From Cognatilysobacter bugurensis (GTDB taxonomy: Bacteria; Pseudomonadota; Gammaproteobacteria; Xanthomonadales; Xanthomonadaceae), in contig NZ_BMYD01000004.1 in the NCBI RefSeq assembly GCF_014652095.1, positions 62,001-126,000 on the forward strand: 64,000 nt of DNA, given 5' to 3'. A program made the translations under genes and the position numbers. The notes beneath the pieces are model-generated. The model was given only the letters and a program-made list of their open reading frames with translations. It was not told the origin of the DNA and made no database searches. Shown one piece after another: positions 1 through 7,715 of the stretch. Numbering within the stretch: the stretch's first letter is position 1; each line of letters begins with the position of its first letter.

Positions 1-274
1 TCGCCGCGATCAGCGTTTCGACGTCGAGCCCTTGCTCGGCGAGCACGCGCGCGACGGCGACCGGGTGCGTGATGTACGGCTCGCCAGACTTGCGCGTCTG
101 ACCGACGTGCGCCGCCGCGCCGACCGCCCACGCACGGCGCAGGAGCGCGCGCTGAGCGTCGTCGAGGTAGTGCGCGGCCTGCTCGAGATCTGAGACGTAA
201 TCCGGCAGGGGCGCATCGCCGAGCGGCGGCGCAACAGGCGCGGACGCGCGGTCGACGGCGGGAATCGGGATCAT
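1..274 (-). CDS. spoT: SpoT, bifunctional (p)ppGpp synthetase/hydrolase, N-terminal part only
   Basis: Reading leftward from an ATG at 274, the first 91 codons are present and the rest lies outside the window. After a proline-rich lead of about 25 residues comes the start of the HD hydrolase domain, with the family's near-invariant stretch G-Q-x-R-K-S-G-E-P-Y-I-T-H-P-V around residues 59-73. That stretch is typical of RelA/SpoT proteins. Its place directly downstream of rpoZ is the usual rpoZ-spoT order of gammaproteobacteria, which favours SpoT over RelA. A terminator-like hairpin lies between rpoZ and this gene, so spoT may be read only partly from the rpoZ promoter. Catalytic synthetase, TGS and ACT domains cannot be checked here. 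Confidence 0.9.
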   Translation of the reverse strand, partial: MIPIPAVDRASAPVAPPLGDAPLPDYVSDLEQAAHYLDDAQRALLRRAWAVGAAAHVGQTRKSGEPYITHPVAVARVLAEQGLDVETLIAA

Positions 275-330
275 GGGGCCAATCTACGCGGCCCGCCTCG
301 CGCGGCGCAACGCGCGCGCCGAACGTAAAC

Positions 331-356
331 AAAACGGCCCCGCAATGCGGGGCCGT
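331..356 (-). terminator. Rho-independent terminator after rpoZ
   Basis: On the minus strand a perfect 10-base-pair stem (ACGGCCCCGC / GCGGGGCCGT, arms 347-356 and 334-343) with a three-base loop is followed by TTTTGTTT. It lies 37 bases past the rpoZ stop and before the spoT start. Confidence 0.8.
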
Positions 357-393
357 CGGTGTCGCAGGCCGGCACGGGGCCGGCGCGGGAAAC

Positions 394-693
394 TCAGTCG
401 TCGCCCTTCGACATGTCGTCGTCGGCAACCACTTCGGCCGCCGCCCACTCCATCGCCTCGCGCTCCTTGCGCTCGCGCTCGGACTTCTCGACGGCATCGA
501 TGTAGTCGTTGTCGATCCGTCGCGCCGCGATTTCGCGCAGCGCCATCACGGTCGGCTTGTCGTTGTTCTCGGAGTTATCGAGCTGCGGCTCGACGCCGTT
601 CGCGAGCTGGCGCGCGCGCTTGGCGGCCATCATCACGAGTGCGAAGCGGTTGTCGACCACTTCGAGGCAATCTTCAACGGTAATGCGGGCCAT
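394..693 (-). CDS. rpoZ: RNA polymerase omega subunit
   Basis: This 99-residue protein is the omega subunit, which helps assemble RNA polymerase by holding the beta-prime subunit and contributes to a ppGpp site in proteobacteria. The N-terminus M-A-R-I-T-V-E-D-C and the block N-R-F-x-L-V-x-x-A-A-x-R-A-R-Q-L are diagnostic. The C-terminal tail is acidic, ending D-D-D-M-S-K-G-D-D. The ATG at 693 is the only sensible start. A matching promoter lies 50 bases upstream and a strong terminator follows the stop. The neighbours gmk (upstream) and spoT (downstream) give the conserved gmk-rpoZ-spoT order. Confidence 0.97.
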   Translation of the reverse strand: MARITVEDCLEVVDNRFALVMMAAKRARQLANGVEPQLDNSENNDKPTVMALREIAARRIDNDYIDAVEKSERERKEREAMEWAAAEVVADDDMSKGDD

Positions 694-741
694 GGGGCTC
701 CCGGCGGCTCGGCGCCGTCGCTGCGGTACAAGGAACCGGCG

Positions 742-770
742 AGTCTAGCCGCCCACTGCGGCCGCGGCAA
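742..770 (-). promoter_or_regulatory. Sigma-70 type promoter of rpoZ
   Basis: On the minus strand TTGCCG (765-770) and TAGACT (742-747) are separated by exactly 17 bases, each matching 4 of 6 consensus positions. It lies in the 129-base gmk-rpoZ gap and would start transcription near 735, about 40 bases before the rpoZ ATG. The call is from sequence only. Confidence 0.5.
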
Positions 771-822
771 GCGCGCGCTTATGAATCAGTCGTTTAGCGA
801 CGCCCGGTGTCAGCCCAGTTGC

Positions 823-1446
823 TCAGCGCGGCTCGTCGGCGAGCAGCGCAGTGATCAGTCGCGAGTGGCGCGCAACCTGCGGCTCCCGGCGCAGGCGGCT
901 AGTCGTGAAGATCGCGCACATCTCGCTCACGGCCACGTCGAAGTGCTCGTTGACGATCACGTAGTCGAATTCGCCGTAGTGGCTCATCTCCTCGCGGGCG
1001 GCCGCGAGACGCTGCGCGATCACGGCCTCGCTGTCCTGACCGCGGGCGCGCATGCGCTGCTCCAGCGCCTGCCGCGACGGCGGCAGGATGAACACGCTGA
1101 CTGCGCCGGGCACCTTCTGGCGGACCTGGCGGGCACCCTGCCAGTCGATCTCGAGCAGCACGTCGCGTCCCGCCGCGAGTTGCGGCTCGACGGACTGCCG
1201 CGCCGTGCCTTTCCAGTCGCCGTGCACGCGCGCATGCTCGAAGAAATCGCCGTTCGCGACCATGCCTTCGAACTGCTCGGCACTCACGAAGTGGTAGTGC
1301 TCGGCATGGCGCTCGCCGGGCCGGGGCGCGCGCGAGGTGAACGAGATGGACAGGGCGACATTCGGGTCGCGTGCGAGCACCGCGTTGACGATGCTCGATT
1401 TCCCGGCGCCCGACGGGGCCGCGACGATGAAGAGGGTTCCGCGCAT
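823..1446 (-). CDS. gmk: Guanylate kinase
   Basis: This protein phosphorylates GMP to GDP with ATP. It has 207 residues, the usual length. The P-loop A-P-S-G-A-G-K-S-S is at about residues 10-18, the GMP-binding segment S-F-T-S-R-A-P-R-P-G-E is near 35-45, and the H-Y-H-F-V-S block follows. The D-W-Q-G-A motif near residue 100 is the family's second nucleotide-site signature. The ATG at 1446 puts the P-loop at its usual distance from the N-terminus. Upstream is yicC and downstream rpoZ, the common gammaproteobacterial arrangement. No terminator is evident after the stop. Confidence 0.97.
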   Translation of the reverse strand: MRGTLFIVAAPSGAGKSSIVNAVLARDPNVALSISFTSRAPRPGERHAEHYHFVSAEQFEGMVANGDFFEHARVHGDWKGTARQSVEPQLAAGRDVLLEIDWQGARQVRQKVPGAVSVFILPPSRQALEQRMRARGQDSEAVIAQRLAAAREEMSHYGEFDYVIVNEHFDVAVSEMCAIFTTSRLRREPQVARHSRLITALLADEPR

Positions 1447-1558
1447 GGGCCGGGATTCGTGACTCGGGAGTGAAATTTCGCTGGATCGACGGCCGAAGCG
1501 GGTTCGGGCAGGCGGGATCGTAGCGCTTTACGAACCCCGAATCCGGACACAGTGCCGG

Positions 1559-2437
1559 CTACTCGATGTTCTGGATCTGCTCGCGGACCTGGTCGATCAG
1601 CACCTTGAGTTCGACGGCGGCGGCCGTGCTGCGCGCGTCGACGGCTTTCGAGCCCAGCGTGTTCGCCTCGCGGTTGAACTCCTGCAGCAGGAAATCCAGG
1701 CGGCGGCCCACGGCCTCGCGCAGGCCGAGCACGCGGCGCGCCTCGGCGACGTGCGAGTCGAGGCGGTCGAGCTCCTCGTCGACATCGAGCTTCTGCAGCC
1801 ACAGCACGAACTCCTGCTCGATACGGCCGGCGTCGACCGCAACGCTGGTGCCCTTGAGCAGATCGTCGAGACGGGACTGCAGCTTCGCGCGCTGGCCGGT
1901 GCGGATCTGCGGCATGAGCTCACGAATGTCGCGCGCGATGCGCTCGATGCCATCGATGCGCTCGGCGATCACCGCCTTGAGCTTCCCGCCTTCGCGCTCG
2001 CGCGCGGCGACGAACTCCGCAAGCACGGTGTCGAGCAACGCGAGCGCCTGTGCCTGCAGCTCGACGGCGTCGGCCTCGGGCGCCTGCAATACGCCGGGGA
2101 ACTGAACGAGGTCGGTGAACGGCGTCGACAGGCCGGGGAAGCGCGCCGACAGCGCGATTGCGAGCGCGGACAGCTCCTGCACGCGCGCCTCGTTGAGCTG
2201 CAGAGCGCCGCTGCCCTCGGGGGCGCGCAGGCGCAACACGAGATCGAGCTTGCCGCGCGCCACGCGTGCGGCGACGGCTTCACGCAGCGCGGGCTCGAAG
2301 GCGCGCAGCTCGTCGGGCGTGCGGATGGTGAGTTCGAGGAAGCGGTGGTTCACCGAGCGCAGCTCGCAGGCGAGCGTGCCCCACGGCGTTGCGCGCTCGG
2401 CGCTGGCGAAAGCGGTCATGCTGCGGATCACGCGCAT
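1559..2437 (-). CDS. yicC: YicC-family endoribonuclease
   Basis: The product belongs to the YicC family, which E. coli work identified as an endoribonuclease acting in RNA turnover. From the ATG at 2437 it has 292 residues, close to the family norm. The N-terminal signature is I-R-S-M-T-A-F, then [10 protein letters not shown], and the C-terminal DUF1732 region has [14 protein letters not shown] and ends with R-E-Q-I-Q-N-I-E. An open frame runs 29 codons further upstream, but the added residues do not resemble the family. The gene diverges from rph across an 85-base gap; that RNase PH neighbour is also conserved. Confidence 0.93.
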   Translation of the reverse strand: MRVIRSMTAFASAERATPWGTLACELRSVNHRFLELTIRTPDELRAFEPALREAVAARVARGKLDLVLRLRAPEGSGALQLNEARVQELSALAIALSARFPGLSTPFTDLVQFPGVLQAPEADAVELQAQALALLDTVLAEFVAAREREGGKLKAVIAERIDGIERIARDIRELMPQIRTGQRAKLQSRLDDLLKGTSVAVDAGRIEQEFVLWLQKLDVDEELDRLDSHVAEARRVLGLREAVGRRLDFLLQEFNREANTLGSKAVDARSTAAAVELKVLIDQVREQIQNIE

Positions 2438-2522
2438 CTCCTCGGGTTTGCCGTGGCACGGGCCGCGGTCGTCAGGGGGCCGAATGGTAAGCTCGCGCGC
2501 CCCCTTCTCGGTAACCACCGGC

Positions 2523-3278
2523 ATGAATGCTGGCTCGCAGCCCGTTGTCCGACCGAGCGGTCGCCGCCCCGATCAGCTGCGCGAAGTGCGCATCGAGCGC
2601 GGCTTCACGAAACACGCCGAAGGCTCGGTGCTCGTGAGCTTCGGCGACACCCGCGTGCTGTGCACGGCAACCGTCGAGAACAAGGTGCCGCCGTTCCTGC
2701 GCGGCAAGGGCGAGGGCTGGGTGACCGCGGAGTACGGGATGCTTCCGCGCGCAACGAACACGCGCAACGACCGCGAGGCATCCCGCGGCAAGCAAAGCGG
2801 CCGCACCCTGGAGATCCAGCGCCTGATCGGCCGCTCGCTGCGCGCGTGCGTGGACCGCCGCCTGCTCGGGGAGCGCACGGTCACGCTCGACTGCGACGTG
2901 CTGCAGGCCGACGGCGGCACGCGCACGGCCGCGATCACGGGCGCCTATGTGGCGCTCGTCGATGCAGTGCGCGGGCTGCAGGCCAAGGGCGAGATCAAGT
3001 CCGGCAGCAATCGGCGCGACCCGGTCTTCGGCGCCGTCGCGGCCGTGTCGGTCGGCATCTGGCAAGGCATTCCGGTGCTTGACCTCGACTACGCCGAGGA
3101 TTCGGCCTGCGACACCGACATGAACGTGGTCATGAACGACGGCGGTGGCTTCATCGAGTTGCAGGGCACGGCCGAGGGCCATGCGTTCCGTCGTGAAGAG
3201 CTTGCGGCGATGACCGCACTCGCCGAGGCCGGCATCACGCAGCTCGTCGCACTGCAGCGCGAGGCGCTCGCGCGGTGA
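2523..3278 (+). CDS. rph: Ribonuclease PH
   Basis: This is a phosphorolytic 3'-5' exoribonuclease that trims tRNA 3' ends. The protein is 251 residues from the ATG at 2523. Family marks are R-P-S-G-R-x-x-D-Q-L-R near the N-terminus, G-x-T-x-V-L-C-T-A-T-V, the tetrad-like block [16 protein letters not shown], and [13 protein letters not shown]. The D-L-D-Y-x-E-D block carries the catalytic aspartates. The open frame extends upstream but that stretch lies antisense to yicC. The stop overlaps the GTG start of rdgB by four bases, pointing to coupled translation. Confidence 0.97.
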   Translation: MNAGSQPVVRPSGRRPDQLREVRIERGFTKHAEGSVLVSFGDTRVLCTATVENKVPPFLRGKGEGWVTAEYGMLPRATNTRNDREASRGKQSGRTLEIQRLIGRSLRACVDRRLLGERTVTLDCDVLQADGGTRTAAITGAYVALVDAVRGLQAKGEIKSGSNRRDPVFGAVAAVSVGIWQGIPVLDLDYAEDSACDTDMNVVMNDGGGFIELQGTAEGHAFRREELAAMTALAEAGITQLVALQREALAR

Positions 3279-3868
3279 AGCGACTCGTGATCGCGAGCGG
3301 CAACCGCGGCAAGCTCGGCGAGTTCGCGGACCTGCTCGCCGGCAGCGGCTTCGAGTGCGTCCCGCAGGCACAGCTCGGCGTCGACGATGTCGAAGAGACG
3401 GCGTCGACGTTCGTCGAAAACGCCCTGCTCAAGGCACGCCATGCCGCGCGTCTGACCGGCCTGCCTGCGCTCGCGGACGATTCGGGCCTGTGCGTCGACG
3501 CGCTCGGCGGCGCGCCGGGGCTGTACTCGGCGCGCTACGCGGGCGTGCACGGCGATGCGCAGGCGAACATCGCGAAGTTGCTCGAGGCGATGCGCGACGT
3601 GCCCGAGGCGCAGCGCGGCGCGCATTTCTATGCGGTGATCGTGCTGCTGCGCCACGCCGACGACCCGCAGCCTCTGATCGCCGAAGGCCGCTGGCCAGGC
3701 CGCGTACTCGCCGCGCCGACCGGCGACGGCGGCTTCGGCTACGACCCGGTGTTCTTCGACCCCGGGCACGGCTGCAGCGCGGCCCAGCTGGATGCGTCGA
3801 TCAAGAACCGCGCCAGCCACCGCGGTCGCGCGCTCGCGGCGCTGCGCACGCAACTCGACGCCCTGTGA
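3275..3868 (+). CDS. rdgB: XTP/dITP diphosphatase (RdgB/HAM1)
   Basis: A house-cleaning pyrophosphatase that removes dITP, XTP and related non-canonical purine nucleotides. It has 197 residues, normal for the family. The N-terminal S-G-N-x-G-K-L-x-E, then E-x-x-x-T-F-x-E-N-A-L-x-K-A-R, then A-D-D-S-G-L, and later G-F-G-Y-D-P-V-F all match. The GTG at 3275 overlaps the rph stop as GTGA. The gene is part of the rph-rdgB-hemW run seen in many gammaproteobacteria. Confidence 0.97.
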   Translation: MKRLVIASGNRGKLGEFADLLAGSGFECVPQAQLGVDDVEETASTFVENALLKARHAARLTGLPALADDSGLCVDALGGAPGLYSARYAGVHGDAQANIAKLLEAMRDVPEAQRGAHFYAVIVLLRHADDPQPLIAEGRWPGRVLAAPTGDGGFGYDPVFFDPGHGCSAAQLDASIKNRASHRGRALAALRTQLDAL

Positions 3869-3939
3869 TGCCGGCAGTGTGCGGTACAGCCGCACATCGC
3901 TAGGCTGCGCCTGCATTTTTCCGACGCGGATCGCCCGCC

Positions 3940-5130
3940 GTGACCGCTCCTGCCCTGACCCCACCGCCGCTGTCGCTGTACGTGCACGTGCCGTGGTGCG
4001 TGCGCAAATGCCCGTATTGCGATTTCAACTCGCACGAGCGACGCGGCGAACTGCCGTTCGCGCAGTACGTCGACGCCCTGCTGGCGGACCTCGATCACGA
4101 CCTGCCGCTGGTCTGGGGCCGCACTGTGCACACGGTGTTCTTCGGCGGCGGCACGCCGAGCCTGATGCCGCCTGAGCAGATCGAGCGCTTCCTGCAGGGC
4201 GCCGCAAGCCGGCTGCGGTTTGCGCCGGGCTGCGAAATCACGCTCGAGGCGAATCCGGGCACCGCCGAGCACGGCCGCTTCGAAGGTTACCGGGCGGCGG
4301 GCGTGAACCGACTGAGCTTCGGCATCCAGAGCTTCGACGATGGCTGCCTGCAGCGGCTCGGCCGCATCCACGACAGCCGTGAGGCCGAGGCCGCGGTCAA
4401 GCTCGCGCAGGACGCGGGCTTCGACAACCTCAATCTCGATCTCATGTACGCGTTGCCGGGGCAGACGCTGGCGATGGCCGAGCACGACCTCGAGCGCGCG
4501 TTTGCGCTGCAGCCCGCGCACGTCAGCCATTACCAGCTGACGCTCGAGCCCAATACGGTGTTTGCCGCGCGGCCGCCTGAGCACCTGCCCGACGACGACG
4601 CCGGCTGGGATATGCAGGAGCGTTGCCAGACGATGCTGGCGCAGGCCGGCTACGCGCAATACGAAGTCAGCGCCTATGCGCAGCCAGGCCGGCGCTGCGC
4701 GCACAACCTCAACTACTGGCGCTACGGCGACTACCTCGGCATCGGTGCCGGCGCGCACGGCAAGCTCACGCTCGGCCACGAGCAGGCGATCCTGCGGCGC
4801 TGGAAACACAAGCACCCAGGCAAATACCTGCAGACGGCCGGCACGGCCGAGGCGATCGGCGGCGACGACCGCATCGAGCCCGCGCGCCGGCCGTTCGAAT
4901 TCATGCTCAACGCGCTGCGGCTGGTCGACGGATTTACGCTCACGCAGTTCACGCGCAGCACGGGGCTGCCGGCCGAGTCGATCGCCTCGGCGCTGGCAGA
5001 CGCGGTGCGGCGAGGCTGGCTCGAGTGCGACGGCGACGCGGTCCGGCCGACCGAGCTCGGCCGCCGCTTCACGAACGACGTGATCGAGCGCTTCCTCGAC
5101 GAGCCGGAGCCCGAGGTGCCGGAACCCTGA
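3940..5130 (+). CDS. hemW: Radical SAM haem chaperone HemW
   Basis: The protein has 396 residues and resembles HemN but is the shorter HemW, thought to carry and insert haem rather than act as coproporphyrinogen dehydrogenase. The iron-sulphur motif C-V-R-K-C-P-Y-C-D-F (C-x3-C-x2-C) lies at about residues 20-29. V-F-F-G-G-G-T-P-S (SAM-binding) and L-S-F-G-I-Q-S-F-D follow, and N-Y-W-R-Y-G-D-Y-L-G-I-G-x-G-A-H lies in the C-terminal half. It starts with GTG at 3940, 71 bases after rdgB, whose order next to hemW is conserved. Confidence 0.95.
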   Translation: MTAPALTPPPLSLYVHVPWCVRKCPYCDFNSHERRGELPFAQYVDALLADLDHDLPLVWGRTVHTVFFGGGTPSLMPPEQIERFLQGAASRLRFAPGCEITLEANPGTAEHGRFEGYRAAGVNRLSFGIQSFDDGCLQRLGRIHDSREAEAAVKLAQDAGFDNLNLDLMYALPGQTLAMAEHDLERAFALQPAHVSHYQLTLEPNTVFAARPPEHLPDDDAGWDMQERCQTMLAQAGYAQYEVSAYAQPGRRCAHNLNYWRYGDYLGIGAGAHGKLTLGHEQAILRRWKHKHPGKYLQTAGTAEAIGGDDRIEPARRPFEFMLNALRLVDGFTLTQFTRSTGLPAESIASALADAVRRGWLECDGDAVRPTELGRRFTNDVIERFLDEPEPEVPEP

Positions 5131-5230
5131 CGCGAACGTCGGGAACAGTTCTTGCAGCTGCCTACACGTGCGCCGCCAACGTATCGGCGCAGGTCGCACC
5201 GGCTGCGCGAGCGCACCGATGCGTGGTTTG

Positions 5231-7354
5231 ATGACTCACCGGGGATCTCGCGTGTCCGTCCCGTTGCAGCCGTTCACCCACTCCCGCCAGACGCCTTCCC
5301 TCGCTTCGGCCGCGCTGCCGCGGCGGGTGCGCGAGACGCTGCAGGAGGTGCTGACGCTCGTCATCGACCATGCTGTGGGTCCGCTCGAACGTGTGCTCGA
5401 TGATCTCGAGCTCGAGTTGAACCGCGGCGCCCAAGAGGTTGACGACTTCACCCGCCGCATCGAGCGCCTCGGCCGCTTTCGCGCGCTGCAGCGTGAGCGC
5501 CACGGCATCGCACCGCGCTTCATCGACCTGCTCGAAGCCGAACTCGCGACGCTGCGCGACCCCATGCCGGCCCCGCCGCCACGCCCTGCGCGCCCCGACG
5601 AGGTGCCGGGCACCGAGTGGCGCCTGCTCGAGGACGACGAAGCCCAGGACAGCACGCTGTTGCAGACGATCACGCTGCGCTACGAGGCGCGCGCGGGCCT
5701 TGCGTTGCAGCTGCTCGGTTACCGCTTCGGCGTGCTTGCCGGCCGGCCGGCGCTCGACAGCGAGCACCTGCCCGTCGGCCCGTACCGGCTGACGACGCTG
5801 ATCGGGGCCGCCAGCGACGCCGCGGGGCTCGATGGCGACGTGCGCCGCCGGCTCATGACGCTGTTCGAGCAACGCGTGCTTGCGCGCTACGAAGACCTCG
5901 CCGCGACGATGAACGCTTTGCTCGTGCGGCGCGGGGTGCTGCCGAGCATGAACTTCGTGCCGATCCGCGTGCGTCCCCGCACGGCGGCTGCAGGCGACAA
6001 CGCGCTGTCGACCGCACCCGCGACCACCGAGAGCGTCGCGGTGCCGTTCGACCTGCTGCGCTCGCTGCTCGCGCATCGACGCGCGGCGGTCAACCGGTTC
6101 CGCGCACCGCCCCTGGGGCGTGGGCCCGAGGGCGCCGACGCCTGGCGCTCGGCCGCGTTGCCCGGGTTCGGCGATGCCGAGGGACACGCCGCGCCCGGAC
6201 CGGACGACACGTCCGCCGATGCGCTCGAACTCGTCGAACTCTGGTACGGCCGCATCGTCCGCGAGGTGCCGCCTGGCAGCATAGGCGCTTCGTGGCTCGA
6301 CGCGCTGCATCCCGCCGTCGTCCAGGCGGCGGTGCAGGACCCGCACGTCTTCGACCATGCGGACCATCCGGTGCGCCAGTTGCTCGACGCCGTCATCGAA
6401 GCAAGCGGATCGGCGGGTGCGGACGAGCCGCTCGATCCCACACTGCAGTCCGCGCTCACGCGCGCGGTCGATGACGTCGTTGCCGCTGGCGGTGCGCCGC
6501 ACGCGTTCCAGAGCGCGAACGACGGCGTCCAGCACGCACGCCGCACCCTGGCGCGACGCGCCGAAGTCGCCGAGCGGCGCCTCGTTGAAGCCGCGCGCGG
6601 CCGCGAGCGCCTGGCCGAGGCTCGCCTGCGCGTGGCCCGGGTAATCGCCGAGCTCTCGCAAGGCCGCGCGCTGCCGCGCGTGATCCGCACCCTCGTGGAT
6701 CAGGCGTGGGCGGACGTGCTCACGCTGACCGCCCTGCGCAACGGGGAAGACGGTGACGACTGGCGTCGGAAGCTCGAAACCACGCGCCAGATCCTGGACG
6801 TTGCGACCGGAGCGCCCGCGCCGCCGGGTCTCGCCGAGCGCATCCACGACGCGCTGAGCGCGATCGGCACGCACGAGCAGGAGGCGCGGATGATTGCCGC
6901 GCACCTCGGCGCCAGCGAGATCGGCGACGACGACAGCGCGGCCACGCGCACCGAACTCATGATGCGCTTGAAGGCGCGCACGCGCCTGGGCGCCGAGACC
7001 CCGCCCGAGCCGCTGCAGCGCACGCCGCTCACGCCTGAGCAAGGTGCGCGCCTGGCGGAGCTGCCCGTGGGCGATGCGGATGCCTGGTTCGAATTTGCGC
7101 CCGAGCGCGACGGCCTGCCGTCGGTGCGGCGCCGCCTGGTGTGGACCGGCGCGGCGACGAACACGGCGCTGTTCGTGAACCGCCGTGGCCAGCGCACGGC
7201 CGAGATCGCGCTCGACGCGCTCGCCTGCGAACTCGACGCAGGCCGCGTGCGCCTCGTCGCGCAGGACGCGCGCAGCGGCGTGGAGCGCGCCTGGAACGCC
7301 GTGCTAGCCACCCTGAGCGGCTTCGACCCGGATCGGGGAGCGCCGCATGCCTGA
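5231..7354 (+). CDS. DUF1631 domain protein, probably linked to c-di-GMP signalling
   Basis: A 707-residue cytoplasmic protein of the DUF1631 family. The N-terminal block with L-x-x-x-L-E-L-E-L-N-R and the late A-W-F-E-F segment (here W-F-E-F-A-P) fit. No enzymatic motif is visible; older annotations calling such proteins thymidine phosphorylase have no support here. The last eight bases overlap the PilZ gene, and a GGDEF-EAL gene is next on the other strand. I infer a role with c-di-GMP; the sequence does not prove it. The start is uncertain: ATG at 5231 lacks a clear ribosome site, while GTG at 5252 has GGGGA six bases before it and would shorten the protein by seven residues. Confidence 0.8.
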   Translation: MTHRGSRVSVPLQPFTHSRQTPSLASAALPRRVRETLQEVLTLVIDHAVGPLERVLDDLELELNRGAQEVDDFTRRIERLGRFRALQRERHGIAPRFIDLLEAELATLRDPMPAPPPRPARPDEVPGTEWRLLEDDEAQDSTLLQTITLRYEARAGLALQLLGYRFGVLAGRPALDSEHLPVGPYRLTTLIGAASDAAGLDGDVRRRLMTLFEQRVLARYEDLAATMNALLVRRGVLPSMNFVPIRVRPRTAAAGDNALSTAPATTESVAVPFDLLRSLLAHRRAAVNRFRAPPLGRGPEGADAWRSAALPGFGDAEGHAAPGPDDTSADALELVELWYGRIVREVPPGSIGASWLDALHPAVVQAAVQDPHVFDHADHPVRQLLDAVIEASGSAGADEPLDPTLQSALTRAVDDVVAAGGAPHAFQSANDGVQHARRTLARRAEVAERRLVEAARGRERLAEARLRVARVIAELSQGRALPRVIRTLVDQAWADVLTLTALRNGEDGDDWRRKLETTRQILDVATGAPAPPGLAERIHDALSAIGTHEQEARMIAAHLGASEIGDDDSAATRTELMMRLKARTRLGAETPPEPLQRTPLTPEQGARLAELPVGDADAWFEFAPERDGLPSVRRRLVWTGAATNTALFVNRRGQRTAEIALDALACELDAGRVRLVAQDARSGVERAWNAVLATLSGFDPDRGAPHA

Positions 7355-7715
7355 TTCCAAATCCAACGTGCACAACCTCCGTCGCGCGCGGCGCAGGCGC
7401 GTCGACGGCACCGTGCTGGTCACCGATGCGATGACGGACGCGGTGATCGGCCGGCTCGGCAACCTGTCGGAGACCGGCATGCTGCTCATCGCCGCCGCGC
7501 CCCTCGCCGAAGACGCGCTCTACCAGCTCCGTTACACGCTCGCGCTGTCGGGCGGCGGGCAACTGCCGATCGAGGCCGGCATGCACGCCTTGTGGCAGGA
7601 GCGCAACACGGGCTCGGGGCAGGCCTGGGTCGGGCTGCGTGTGATCGCATTGTCCGACGACCAACTGCAGCCGCTGCGTGCATGGCTCGACGCCCCGGGG
7701 GCGCGCTACGACTGA
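7347..7715 (+). CDS. PilZ domain protein, putative c-di-GMP receptor
   Basis: A 122-residue single-domain PilZ protein. The two c-di-GMP-contact motifs are both visible: an arginine cluster R-R-A-R-R-R-R-V near residues 12-19 (R-x3-R type) and N-L-S-E-T-G-M near residues 40-46 (D/N-x-S-x2-G type). Both are intact, so ligand binding is likely. It overlaps the end of the DUF1631 gene by eight bases, implying co-translation. Its own 3' end overlaps the 3' end of the convergent GGDEF-EAL gene by ten bases, so a receptor and a metabolic enzyme for the same messenger sit tail to tail. The target of this PilZ protein cannot be read from sequence. Confidence 0.88.
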   Translation: MPDSKSNVHNLRRARRRRVDGTVLVTDAMTDAVIGRLGNLSETGMLLIAAAPLAEDALYQLRYTLALSGGGQLPIEAGMHALWQERNTGSGQAWVGLRVIALSDDQLQPLRAWLDAPGARYD

